From Acinetobacter sedimenti (GTDB lineage Bacteria > Pseudomonadota > Gammaproteobacteria > Pseudomonadales > Moraxellaceae), in contig NZ_JAKUML010000009.1 of assembly GCF_022601685.1 (NCBI RefSeq), positions 62,001-126,000 of the forward strand: DNA of 64,000 nucleotides. The letters are read 5' to 3'. This document shows positions 27,701-36,981 of this stretch, piece after piece. Within the stretch, counting starts at the first letter, position 1. The number at the start of each line of letters is the position of its first letter. Below the pieces are notes generated by a model. The model was not told the DNA's origin. It did not search any database and saw nothing but the letters and a program-made list of their open reading frames with translations. Both the position numbers and the translations under genes were made by a program.

Positions 27701-30700
27701 GCTTGTAGGTGTCGATTCTTGAAATGAATTAAAAACAAATGGAGATGGGATAATATCAGCGAAGGTCGCACCTGTGACAGTCGCAGGACCATTATTGGTC
27801 ATCACCAACTGGTACTCTACAACACTACCAAGCACGCCCAACGGCACAATACTCACTGGATCACGCGTAAATGTGCCTGATGTACCCGCACGCTGAGTTT
27901 TTACAACACCTAAGTCGGCACGTGGCGTCACACTGTTTGTATCTGTTGCAGAGTTGTTCGTTGTATCGGTATCCGTACCACCTGCTGGCATTGCAATATT
28001 TGCCACGTTTGAAACATTACCACTTTCTGCAGTCACAGACGCTGTAATTGTAAATCTCAAGCTACTATTGACAGGCAGTGATGGAATCACAATCCCTGTT
28101 GCGGCTTCTACATTTGCAATCGTCAGATCAGCTGCTGCAGGACATACCGCACTACCCGATACGCTCGCACAGGTAATCGCAGTTTTGGTCAAGCCAGTGA
28201 CGGCAGGATCTGTGAAAATCGCATTACTGACTGGACTCGTACTCGCACTACTATTCGATACGACAATATCATACGTTGTTGTACCACCCGCATTCATTGC
28301 GGTTTGAGAATCCGTTTTAGTAATACCTAAGTTTGCTCTAGGATAAACCGAGTCGGTATCTGTTGCGGAGTTATTCGCTGTGTCTTCTTCATAGATACCT
28401 ACTGGCACAGCAATTGTTGCTGTATTTGATACCGTTCCATTTAACGCTGTAACATTGGCAGAAATCGTAAAAGTAAGAGTGCCTCCACTTGGCAATGTCG
28501 GTATCACAATCCCAGATGCGGACTCGATTAATGCAACTGTTCGATTCGCAGCTGTTGGACAGACTGCACCTGCTGTAGCAGTACAGTTAATCGTAGTTCC
28601 TGTTTTTGTAAGTCCAGTCACAGCAGGATCTTTTAAAATTGCATTATCTGCAGAGTTAGGTCCCAAATTTTCAACTAAAATGCTATATGATGTTGTACCT
28701 TGAACAACTAGATTATCTACATTATTTGTTTTGCTTATTGCAAGGTTTGCAGATTGCTGTTGATTCTCATCAGTAGCAGTATTGTTATCCGTATCAGTAT
28801 CTACAAATCCACTTGGAGCAGCTACTGTAGCTGTATTAATAAGCTCTCCAGTAAAACTACTCGGTACAGTAACTGTCACCTGATAAGTAACGGTACCACC
28901 AACAGGAACAGAAACTGTATCACTCAACGCACCTGTATGCGTTCCCGATGCTTTACTTGTCGTCGCACCATTTGCTGCGGTTGCTGTATACGTCATGGTA
29001 GTAATACCTGTAGGCAAAGGATCACTAACCGTCGCACCACTGACACCAAATAGACCATTGTTCGACACCACAATCGTATAAGTCACCGTAGTACCTGCAC
29101 GATAAGTTGATGAGTTATCTGTTTTTGTAATCACTAAATCTACAGGCAAATTGGTAATTGGCTGTGTTACACAATGCGCACCATCATTGTTCCCTGAACT
29201 CAATGAGTTAGACAGTAATATTCGAGCACCAGTATTTTTATCGAACTTGTAGAATCCTCCACTATTTTCACTACCATAAATATCACCATTTACACTGCCA
29301 AACATTGAGCCAAATGTAGTAGGCGAAGGGTATCGAGTAGAGTTTACTGGAATAACAGCACCTCCCGCTTTAGGTATCTTGTATAGAATACCTGTTGAAG
29401 AACCTACACCATATAAATACCCATCTCCCCCATCTGCAATATCATTCACAGTGATACCATTTAAACCACTAATATTACGCATTACAGCTGTAGATGAATT
29501 TGCTGTATCGCCAATTGTGATCACACCCAGCCTATTAGTGCTACTTGTACTGCTATTCTCTAAAACATAGTAAGTGCCACTACTATCTATATCTCCTGCA
29601 TTGTACCCTGTGAGCTTTAAACCTGAAACGTCTCCCCAATTCACTGGCACAGCTCTATTTGGACTCACATCTCCAATTTTATAGAGTTGTATAGAACCAG
29701 TACCTTGAACCTCCTTAATACCGTATACATAACCATCTTTAGGGCTTACTGCTGTACTATTATATGGTGCTTGGGCACTACCAATATCAGAGTACGAGAA
29801 TGGATTCATTGCGGTATTAATGCTTTTAAGTGTCACATTTCCAAAAGCCGCTGTTCCTGCTGACATATACATATCTGGTGTACAATACCCCCCATTCCCA
29901 CTGAGAGTACCGACTAAAATATTCACCGTACTGGTATTATTAGATTGGATATTATCTGTTGCACTTTCAAATATTGTCGCCGTGTTGCTAAATTGCCCTG
30001 TATTCTGTGCTCTTACTCTAATTGTGACTGTACACTTGGATGACATAGGGCCTGAGAATGTACCTGAGATCGTTGCCCCAGCTTTACTTGCTGTACATTG
30101 TGTCGCCCCACCACTCGCAGTATTTGACAGAATGGTTATATCTGTACTCGAATTATTGATTAAACCGCTCGGTATAGTATCGCTATAGGTTGCCCCTAAT
30201 ACAGGGTTGATAGTATTGTTTATAATTTCTAACTGATACTCAACATCTTGACCAGCTATGACATTCAGCTGAGTTTGAGCAAATGTATTGGTATTACCTG
30301 CTGTTGCCAAGCGCTGGCTCTTTGTTATTGAAATATCATTATCTTCATCTAAGCTCGACACACCAAAAAAGAATAGATCCCCACCAACTATACCCGCACT
30401 AGAGCTCCACGATGTACCATTGCCATCACCACGTACATATACATCGAATGTTAATGATGTAATTCGTCGACCTTGCAAATAAACACTACCACTCGCACCA
30501 CCACTACCAGTAGTTGCACTAATATCGAGATTACTATTTGCAATACGTGTCGATGTGACAGAAAAGCCTGAGCTACCAGAGAGCCTTGACATTGTAACAC
30601 CTGTAGCAGAGGCACTATTTACCAAGTCAAACTCTGCTGTAAATCCTTGATTACCAACAGATCCACCCAAGCCAGCAAGATGAAGTACAGGGTTCGTTAC

Positions 30701-31318
30701 AGCACGATTAAAAGTTGCTGTAATTGTACCTACTCGATGGCGCCCATTTAGAGTTCGACTATTTGCTGCCAACCCACTGGTTGAAGTAAATAATGCCATT
30801 CCATAGTTGCTTGAAGTATTAATACCACCTGTAGTTCCTGACGAACAGCTATTACTACTCCCTGCACAGCCTGTAGGTGCATTCTGTATCGACGCTGAAA
30901 AATTCCCATTAATTGGATCACCAATAGTATTCAGGGGTGAGAAAGTTCCTCTACTTGTGATAAAGTCCCCCGAGTTATTAATTGAACCGCCCATTGTAAA
31001 GTCAGGATTGGTACTTGAGCCCCTACTTGAATATTTAGAGTAGTTGTAAACCGAGCTAATATTGTACGTCACCGTCGTCGTTGGGGTATAAGTAGTATAG
31101 TTATTATCAGTAGGGTTATTTGCATTTAAACGAAATGTATGTGTCTGTGCACTTGAAGTTGGTCCCGTGGTTGCTCCAGATGTTCTAGAGTCTGAAAATA
31201 TTTCCAAAGTTCTTGGTAGCGCTGAAGCTGTCATACTAATGCATATTGTCATCAGTATTACCATGCTCATCAATATCGCTTTTTTGTACGAAGTCATTGC
31301 TCTATTCAACGTAATCAT
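24707..31318 (-). CDS. Giant exported DUF11-repeat protein (about 2203 residues)
   Basis: Very large secreted protein. Residues 1-35 form a signal peptide (hydrophobic ILMSMVILMTICISMTASA). A beta-rich N-terminal region runs to about residue 325, followed by one DUF11 domain, then about 250 residues with propeller-like character (PKDGYVYGIKEV, GDGYLYGVGS, NGDIYGSENSGGFYKFD; roughly 473-723), then eight more DUF11 domains typified by DLSITKTDG and VTYTVVVTNNGP, an SdrD/B-like domain (IQGKVFEDNSGTTG, about 1833-1940) and a final DUF11-like domain. Two neighbouring repeats are almost identical. No LPXTG, beta-barrel or lipobox is visible, so how it is held at the surface is unclear. The ATG at 31318 has AGGTG 7 nt upstream and follows the preceding gene by 16 nt. 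Likely an adhesin or matrix protein (inference). Confidence 0.85.
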   Translation of the reverse strand: MITLNRAMTSYKKAILMSMVILMTICISMTASALPRTLEIFSDSRTSGATTGPTSSAQTHTFRLNANNPTDNNYTTYTPTTTVTYNISSVYNYSKYSSRGSSTNPDFTMGGSINNSGDFITSRGTFSPLNTIGDPINGNFSASIQNAPTGCAGSSNSCSSGTTGGINTSSNYGMALFTSTSGLAANSRTLNGRHRVGTITATFNRAVTNPVLHLAGLGGSVGNQGFTAEFDLVNSASATGVTMSRLSGSSGFSVTSTRIANSNLDISATTGSGGASGSVYLQGRRITSLTFDVYVRGDGNGTSWSSSAGIVGGDLFFFGVSSLDEDNDISITKSQRLATAGNTNTFAQTQLNVIAGQDVEYQLEIINNTINPVLGATYSDTIPSGLINNSSTDITILSNTASGGATQCTASKAGATISGTFSGPMSSKCTVTIRVRAQNTGQFSNTATIFESATDNIQSNNTSTVNILVGTLSGNGGYCTPDMYMSAGTAAFGNVTLKSINTAMNPFSYSDIGSAQAPYNSTAVSPKDGYVYGIKEVQGTGSIQLYKIGDVSPNRAVPVNWGDVSGLKLTGYNAGDIDSSGTYYVLENSSTSSTNRLGVITIGDTANSSTAVMRNISGLNGITVNDIADGGDGYLYGVGSSTGILYKIPKAGGAVIPVNSTRYPSPTTFGSMFGSVNGDIYGSENSGGFYKFDKNTGARILLSNSLSSGNNDGAHCVTQPITNLPVDLVITKTDNSSTYRAGTTVTYTIVVSNNGLFGVSGATVSDPLPTGITTMTYTATAANGATTSKASGTHTGALSDTVSVPVGGTVTYQVTVTVPSSFTGELINTATVAAPSGFVDTDTDNNTATDENQQQSANLAISKTNNVDNLVVQGTTSYSILVENLGPNSADNAILKDPAVTGLTKTGTTINCTATAGAVCPTAANRTVALIESASGIVIPTLPSGGTLTFTISANVTALNGTVSNTATIAVPVGIYEEDTANNSATDTDSVYPRANLGITKTDSQTAMNAGGTTTYDIVVSNSSASTSPVSNAIFTDPAVTGLTKTAITCASVSGSAVCPAAADLTIANVEAATGIVIPSLPVNSSLRFTITASVTAESGNVSNVANIAMPAGGTDTDTTNNSATDTNSVTPRADLGVVKTQRAGTSGTFTRDPVSIVPLGVLGSVVEYQLVMTNNGPATVTGATFADIIPSPFVFNSFQESTPTSGNGATACTATNSGNTVTGTFSGPSGATCRVVIRATAPLLAATGTYTNTATVNRPNTIHDPDTTNNSSSVETAIAPAADMAIEKLQSLTNGSFAVTDLTVNQGSNVFYQIKVTNNGPTGIGGLLTGTASFTDTVPTNITNLTLLTAGTTACPAPTINGQTVSGAFSGASGASCTYIVQGTATTVGSITNTATVSSTGLSDTVTSNNSSAVNLTIVPAADLEITKSDSLTSTYTGDEVTYTIAVTNKGPSAANGALFKDAAVTGLSKTSLTCAASNGASCPLAPDLNIANIESTNGLAIPTLPNGGVVTFTVKANVTATSGNVSNVATITAPSGTTDPVTTNNSATDTDSVSLPPADLSITKTDGVTATHTGDEVTYTVVVTNNGPRAANGALFRDAVATGLTKTSVTCSATNSASCPLATDLTISNIESTNGLAIPTLPNGGVVTFTIKANVTATSGNVSNVATITAPSGTTDPVSTNNSATDTDSVSLPPADLSITKTDGVTATYTGDEVTYTVVVTNNGPRAANGALFRDAVATGLTKTSVTCSATNSASCPLATDLTISNIESTNGLAIPTLPNGGVVTFTIKANVTATSGNVSNVATITAPSGTTDPVSTNNSATDTDSVLTPIVIQGKVFEDNSGTTGIASNAYNAVQNTGEVGIANSAVQLTNCSGTVLATTETDAMGQYQFAVRQATLPSPNFCVVQTNVEGYTSVSGSTGYTRGTDTITVPKATSGNYTDLNFGDVKLNLILTENGQHTVVAGAVTDYPHRLQTDATVQVTGITQTLNQQPSSASDQDWQALIYRDSNCNGTVDAGEALFNPTTSAPVSLLPSAGICLVQRVHVPTNVYAGAQHNAQLEASYSVTLSNPADTLTGDSNTVQDTTLTGSAGLELSKKVRKVSSCPSTAADTDVFSTVNEATTLDKLEYEITYKNNSVKNLQNVKIKDAVPTGTTFGSISCQSTPSGNSCDATRTGEALLWQLTGNLSPASSGTVRFCVTPQ
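25863..26598 (-). repeat. 411-bp tandem duplication inside the DUF11 gene
   Basis: Segment 25863-26187 (325 bp) appears identical base for base to 26274-26598, an offset of exactly 411 bp or 137 codons, one DUF11 unit. The two units differ by one residue (Tyr/His) near their start. The next unit (from about 26660) is clearly more diverged. Confidence 0.9.
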
Positions 31319-31334
31319 ACTTATGCACCTAAAA

Positions 31335-34034
31335 TTATTCTGCAACATAGCGCACCCCAAAACTAAACTCATAAGACTGACCACTTGCCACACTGCTTAA
31401 AGTACCACTCACATTCCCTGCGCTACCTACAGCTGTTGTACTAGAGATCGAGCTACAACTAGCACAACTAGGCGCATGAGATAACACCGTATACGCTGGT
31501 GTCTGATCACGGAAAGTAAAGGCGCTATTTAAAGGTGTTGCACTCTGATTCGTTAAAGTCACACGATACTGTACACACTGCTCTGAGCCATTCGTATTTT
31601 TACCGATTGGCAAAGTGTTGCTTGTATATGCACCTTCCACCGTACCATCACAATTTGCATCCAAACCTTGTAGCTTGGTTAAAATCAGTTGTTGATTATT
31701 CACAGTCGTTAAATCAACCACTTGATCAATCACCACATTAGAAGCATCAACCAAATTCACGGTGGTGGTATTGGTCTGTGCAAGATTATTTGCAGCAGTA
31801 TTTTCCACTCTGACAAAAAGACGAACTTCCGAATTCGCTGCTAAGACGCCACCTGGCAAATCTGCAATACTATCTATATATGTATCCGCACTATCAAACT
31901 GACCATTACCATTACTATCCAAATACAAGTCTGCTTTAAAATCAGGATTTGAATTATTAATCACAAAGTCATGCGTAGAATCTAACGCTGTATCGGAATG
32001 ATTGACCAAAAGATGGCTATAAATGATCGTCCCTTGTGGTGCGACTTGACCACTGAGATCAGGCATAAACTCGACTTCTGCCACTGATGCCACACTGGTA
32101 ATTGCAATTTGGTTCAAGATCGTATCGAAGCCCGGATTCGTCGTTCCATCTATACTTGTTACACTGGTAGAACTCGCACGGAAATACACAGGCACTGTGC
32201 TTGTTTCTGCATTTGGACTAATTTCCACAACAGCACAGACCGTTTGCGTTTCACCATCATTCAGATAACGTGTCTTGCCAATCTCTGCACCTAATGTTGT
32301 ACAGCTTGCATCAGCACTTTGATAAAAACGTACCGAATCTACACCCTCAGGCAAATTGCTTTGTGCAAAGTTTTGATCTGCATCTGCACTCAGTAAATAC
32401 TCTGTCGGAGTTCCTGTATGTTTTACTGTTAATGGGAATACAACCGTTGAACCCGCATCTGTGCCACTAGTATTTGTTGTCAATGTCTTCCAAGCAGATC
32501 CTGCATTGGCAACATTGCCATTACCCGTGCCATTTGCTGTTGTTTCAGGACTGTTATATAGGTCTACAAGTTGCGTAGATGTAATCGCATTTAAGCTACT
32601 ACGATCTTCAACCGTATCGACGACTGCACTTTCATTAATGGATTGCGCTTGAGGTGTAATGCTGTATGTTTCAGATGTCGATACAGCATAATCACTTGGC
32701 AGACGAACTTTAACTACAATCGCAAGGTTTTGATTTGGTGCAATACTACCTGTATCAGGAATACCATCACCATTACTATCAAGTAGTGGCGTTACACCAT
32801 CAGCACGATAAAACTCAACAATACTACCCGCAGGGAACGTATTATTTGCAATAGTCAGGTTATAGCGATCGGTCGTGTTACCTGTATTCCACACATAGTT
32901 ATTGAAATTAATAACACCACCCTGACTCACACCAGCAGCAGTCAATACGTTATCTACTGCACTTGCACTCGCAGAGCTAGAGCTCGCATTAATTTCTACA
33001 TCATAGATTGGCTCTACACGTAGTGAAGCAATATTCGTTTGATCTGTAGTATTTGCAGTCGATGTCGAGTTGTCGTGATCCAATGAGATGTTTACGACAT
33101 TGGTAATATTACCTGCCGTAGCACGTACTACTGTTGCGCGGAATTCAATAAAACCTGAGGTATTTGCAGGAACACTGGTAATAACTGCAGTCACTATATC
33201 ATTGGTGACGCTATAGTTAATACCTACTGGATCATTTGAACCTGTTGCAGGATTAACCGCTGTTCCATTCCAATTTTCACTTCCTGCCAAATAATCTAAG
33301 TCGGTACTTAAAGTATCCGCGAGCGTCACATTACCCGTAACCGTGCCGTAATTATGATAATCAATACGAATGGTTACTGCGCTTCCCGTTGTTGTTTCAG
33401 TTACTGAGAATTTTTTACGTACAACCAATGCAGATTGATTCGTCACGGTGACTGCATCAGTATTTGCAGCAGATTGCCCTCCATTAGTCGAATTGGAAGT
33501 AATCAATGCACGCGCTACTTGCCCTGCAGTGGCTGTACTTGGAACAACACCACCTAGCACCAAACCAACAGATTGACCTGCTTCTAAAGCATAAGATGTA
33601 ATCGGTGTTGAGGAATCAGGCAAACCATCACGATTGGCATCCAAATATATTGCCAATCCTGTTAAATTAAAATTATCACCAACTAAACTCGAACTCGACA
33701 AATTGAATTGATCAGCAAAATTACCATTATTGGTTAAAGTATGCGGTAAATAAACAGTCTGACCTGCCACTACATTTTTATTGTTATCTGCTGTCAACTG
33801 GAAAGAATACACAGGTAAAATCGTCGTTTGCACCAAATTCGAACGACTCACTTGTACAACAGTAGAACCTTCTTCCGTATATTCACCAATCGCCATATTA
33901 CTAATAATAGTTTGATTGGCAGCAAATACATTTGTGCTCAACAGAACACCAAAAACCATGATAGCAAAGTAAATACTTTGCTTGAAATGGTGGCGGGTTT
34001 GGCCGAAATTCGACATTTTATCCATGATATTCAT
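31335..34034 (-). CDS. Exported DUF11-like repeat protein (899 residues)
   Basis: Second gene of the three-gene operon. Signal peptide with hydrophobic core IYFAIMVFGVLLSTNVFA, then a segment typical of this protein class (IGEYTEEGSTVVQVSRSNLV). The remainder is a series of Ig-like/DUF11-like beta domains with motifs such as LPHTLTNNGNFADQFNLS. Several short acidic loops of the DxNxDGxxD type (YLDANRDGLPD, LLDSNGDGIPD, YLDSNGNGQFD) look like calcium-binding loops. It is clearly paralogous to the product of the preceding gene. The ATG at 34034 is 8 nt after that gene's stop. No membrane anchor is seen at the C-terminus, which ends SFGVRYVAE. Confidence 0.82.
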   Translation of the reverse strand: MNIMDKMSNFGQTRHHFKQSIYFAIMVFGVLLSTNVFAANQTIISNMAIGEYTEEGSTVVQVSRSNLVQTTILPVYSFQLTADNNKNVVAGQTVYLPHTLTNNGNFADQFNLSSSSLVGDNFNLTGLAIYLDANRDGLPDSSTPITSYALEAGQSVGLVLGGVVPSTATAGQVARALITSNSTNGGQSAANTDAVTVTNQSALVVRKKFSVTETTTGSAVTIRIDYHNYGTVTGNVTLADTLSTDLDYLAGSENWNGTAVNPATGSNDPVGINYSVTNDIVTAVITSVPANTSGFIEFRATVVRATAGNITNVVNISLDHDNSTSTANTTDQTNIASLRVEPIYDVEINASSSSASASAVDNVLTAAGVSQGGVINFNNYVWNTGNTTDRYNLTIANNTFPAGSIVEFYRADGVTPLLDSNGDGIPDTGSIAPNQNLAIVVKVRLPSDYAVSTSETYSITPQAQSINESAVVDTVEDRSSLNAITSTQLVDLYNSPETTANGTGNGNVANAGSAWKTLTTNTSGTDAGSTVVFPLTVKHTGTPTEYLLSADADQNFAQSNLPEGVDSVRFYQSADASCTTLGAEIGKTRYLNDGETQTVCAVVEISPNAETSTVPVYFRASSTSVTSIDGTTNPGFDTILNQIAITSVASVAEVEFMPDLSGQVAPQGTIIYSHLLVNHSDTALDSTHDFVINNSNPDFKADLYLDSNGNGQFDSADTYIDSIADLPGGVLAANSEVRLFVRVENTAANNLAQTNTTTVNLVDASNVVIDQVVDLTTVNNQQLILTKLQGLDANCDGTVEGAYTSNTLPIGKNTNGSEQCVQYRVTLTNQSATPLNSAFTFRDQTPAYTVLSHAPSCASCSSISSTTAVGSAGNVSGTLSSVASGQSYEFSFGVRYVAE

Positions 34035-34041
34035 CCGCTCT

Positions 34042-36714
34042 TTATGGTGTCACACGTATTGAGAAGTAAAGTATTGCCTGCTCAAGAGGTTCTAATGTAC
34101 CTATTGCCCCCACAATGTTCGTACCTGTTACAGTCACACTACCTTGACTTACTGACGGTGGCAATAACGGCCTTAAAAAGGTATAACTCGGAACAACATC
34201 ATTAATCTGCACATTAGTGGCCGCAGTAAAACCATCGTTCCGAATAGTAATACGATAGTTTAAACACTGGTTTGGTTTAATCTCTTGAGGCGTTACGGTG
34301 TAGGTAGCAGTTGGTACAATAGCCGCAGTCCATGCACATCCCTCATCTTTGGCTTGTTCTTTTAATAAACGTAACTGTGAAACACCTACTGTTGTTTGAT
34401 CCGTATTTTTAATTGGCTGTAACGTTAGGCCTTGTATTGTATCTGTGGCAGTCACGATCAATTCCGCAACACTCAACACCCCATTAGTGGTATTACTAGG
34501 CGCTTCAACTTTTAATAATAACTGAATAGACTCATTTGGCTGCAAGCCCATAGGCATGATCGCATTTAAATCACTTGCTAATGGATCACTGCTATCCAAA
34601 ACTCCATTAGCATTTGCATCAAAATATAGTGTATAGATAAACTGATCATTCACATCCATAGGCGCTACAGAAAATACTACGTCGCCTACCACGTCACCCT
34701 CTACATATGTACCATTGTTACGCAAAGTATGTAGATAGGTAATCGTACCACCAATAGCCACCTGACCTTGCTGATCATTCACCAAGCTCAAATTACGAAG
34801 CTGTTGAATCACAATCTGATCTTTTACACTATCTGCTTGACCATTCAGCGGAGATTTCATCGCAAACCAAATTGGTAGTGCATCAAGCGAAGTCCCTTGT
34901 GGAATGGTCACTACTGCACAAAATTGTTTAGCAGTTCCTGCAGGAATACTTCCTGAGTTTGTGATCTCAGCACCCAAAGCTGTACACGTTGGATCACCTT
35001 CAAAGAACTTGACCTCCCAATCTGCAGGCATCGTTGTCGTGATATTTGTGACATCTATCGCTACGCTTGAGGCAAAAAGCTCGTAGTTATTCGGCAAACT
35101 GCCACTATTCAGAATTTCCAATGGGAATACAACAGTTCCACCTCGACTACCATTCTTGGTAAGCCACGCTTCACCATTATTATCAACATTACCTACAGTT
35201 TCACCTGAATTATCTTCTGCGTTATACAAGTCACTCGAACCAGTAAATACCACATTAACGATCTGATCACGCGTGCTATTAGTAATTGCAGTATTGGTTA
35301 CTGAAGTCGCTTTGATATCAAAGTTCATCGTACCAGTCAGTACGCAACCTGATGGGAAATAAACGCCCAATTTGATTTGCTTATTTGTTGAAGAAGCCAT
35401 CGCTCCTGTATCGATGACTCCATCTGCGTTTGTATCGGTTAATAAAGTACGACCATCGCTATGATACATACGTACTACAGCACAACTTGGAACATTAGTT
35501 TTAGCAATCGTCAGATTATAAGTATCTGTCGCTTGACCGACATTCCATACATAGTTTTCAAAGATGACTTCCGCACCACCAGCCTGTGAATTCGTCACAC
35601 TAATCAAGTTATCAGGTGCATTCGTTGCATCGCCATTATCATCAGGTGCAGATGACTTATTATTCATCACAACTGCCAATCCATGTTGAACTGTAAAAAT
35701 CACTGTATTGGTTGGTGTTGTTTTCTGCGTTGTATTTGTTGAATCGAAGACTTGATAGTTTGCTGTATTGGCAATTTTTGCTTTTGCATCATCATTCACC
35801 ATAACATCAAAGCTTATCGTGCCTCGTGTTAAAGCAGGAACAGACACAAACTCAAACTCAACCACGCCAGCATTAAATTGATAAGCTACAGCAACATTAC
35901 CACCTGTTTCTGTATCATCATTATCAGTCAAACTACCTGTACCATTACTCCACTTACCAGTACCTGTTTGATAAGTTAAATCTACAGGCAAAGTATCCGT
36001 GAGCAATAAACGCCCTGCTGCTGTACCCGTGTTTTCATAATTAAAGGTATAAGTAATGACTGTGCCAGTTTTGCCATAACTCACACTTTGTGATTTGGTG
36101 ACATGGATTGCAGCATCATCGATTACTTTGGTTGTATCTGTAACAGAGGCATTGATTGCTGTATTAAATTGACTTGTTGCTGTGAGATTAAAGTTTGCAA
36201 TATTTCCAGTCGTTTGATTCGCAGGTATTGTACCTACCACAACAAGCATTGCAGACTCTTCTGCTTCTAAACGAATCGTTGCGCCATTTGCCAGTAAGTT
36301 ATTATTATCATCAGGAACACCATTTTGATCACGGTCGATATAGACTGCTACACCACTTAAATCAAACTGATCACTGCCCGACTGAACCAAACTCAATTGA
36401 TAATCGTCAGCAATATTACCTGTATTGGTTAATACATGAGGAAAATCAAGTTGACTTCCAATTGTACCGATATTCGATTGGTTGCTTTGCAGTGTTAATG
36501 CGTAGATCGGCTGTACAGAAAGTACAACGGGATTGGAATTGATAACTTGAAGATTGCCTTGTGCATCGTAGAAGTCACCACTTGCAATATTGGTGATCGT
36601 TGTACCTGCTTTTGGCTGAGCGTAGACAGCACTATTTGCAATCAATAAAATTAAACCAATGATTGGAATGAAAAAAAATTTTTGGAATATTCCAATATTG
36701 CATCGGTCGTCCAT
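34042..36714 (-). CDS. Exported DUF11-like repeat protein (890 residues), first gene of the operon
   Basis: Signal peptide with hydrophobic core FFFIPIIGLILLIANSAVYA, then TITNIASGDFYDAQGN, the counterpart of the start of the downstream paralogue. Beta-domain repeats follow, with LDFPHVLTNTGNIADDYQLS and calcium-loop-like motifs YIDRDQNGVPD, LTDTNADGVID and YFDANANGVLD. The last 90 residues are DUF11-like (NQCLNYRITIRNDG, then INDVVPSYTF). Start at the ATG at 36714, with GAGG 5 nt upstream; an earlier TTG at 36765 has no such site. Gap to the next gene is 7 nt, so the three genes form one transcription unit read from about 36.8 kb down to the terminator at 24.6 kb. Confidence 0.82.
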   Translation of the reverse strand: MDDRCNIGIFQKFFFIPIIGLILLIANSAVYAQPKAGTTITNIASGDFYDAQGNLQVINSNPVVLSVQPIYALTLQSNQSNIGTIGSQLDFPHVLTNTGNIADDYQLSLVQSGSDQFDLSGVAVYIDRDQNGVPDDNNNLLANGATIRLEAEESAMLVVVGTIPANQTTGNIANFNLTATSQFNTAINASVTDTTKVIDDAAIHVTKSQSVSYGKTGTVITYTFNYENTGTAAGRLLLTDTLPVDLTYQTGTGKWSNGTGSLTDNDDTETGGNVAVAYQFNAGVVEFEFVSVPALTRGTISFDVMVNDDAKAKIANTANYQVFDSTNTTQKTTPTNTVIFTVQHGLAVVMNNKSSAPDDNGDATNAPDNLISVTNSQAGGAEVIFENYVWNVGQATDTYNLTIAKTNVPSCAVVRMYHSDGRTLLTDTNADGVIDTGAMASSTNKQIKLGVYFPSGCVLTGTMNFDIKATSVTNTAITNSTRDQIVNVVFTGSSDLYNAEDNSGETVGNVDNNGEAWLTKNGSRGGTVVFPLEILNSGSLPNNYELFASSVAIDVTNITTTMPADWEVKFFEGDPTCTALGAEITNSGSIPAGTAKQFCAVVTIPQGTSLDALPIWFAMKSPLNGQADSVKDQIVIQQLRNLSLVNDQQGQVAIGGTITYLHTLRNNGTYVEGDVVGDVVFSVAPMDVNDQFIYTLYFDANANGVLDSSDPLASDLNAIMPMGLQPNESIQLLLKVEAPSNTTNGVLSVAELIVTATDTIQGLTLQPIKNTDQTTVGVSQLRLLKEQAKDEGCAWTAAIVPTATYTVTPQEIKPNQCLNYRITIRNDGFTAATNVQINDVVPSYTFLRPLLPPSVSQGSVTVTGTNIVGAIGTLEPLEQAILYFSIRVTP

Positions 36715-36933
36715 GCTGGCCTCGCTCACAACAGATGATCTCAAAAGTTTTGCAGGATTGTACAATTACCACAAAAAAATTTATTTTTACGTGACTGAAT
36801 ATACATTATTTACACAAAAATACAAACAAAATCCGTGTAATTGAGGCAAAAGAATTGTGACTAAAATGATTAACAAAAAACCAAAATATAAAAAATATTG
36901 TATAAAACTAAACCACTTATAATAAAAATTATT

Positions 36934-36959
36934 AAAAAAACCACACGAATGTGGCTTTT
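36934..36959 (-). terminator. Intrinsic terminator after sohB
   Basis: On the minus strand CCACA and TGTGG form a stem around TTCG, flanked by an A-run and a seven-T tail. Just beyond the sohB stop. Confidence 0.7.
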
Positions 36960-36981
36960 GATTACAAAAATGTTTGAAGGT

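Noticed and set aside
24707..36714. LPXTG or autotransporter anchor on the DUF11 proteins
   Set aside because: C-termini lack a sorting motif, hydrophobic helix with basic tail, or a terminal barrel; none is present.
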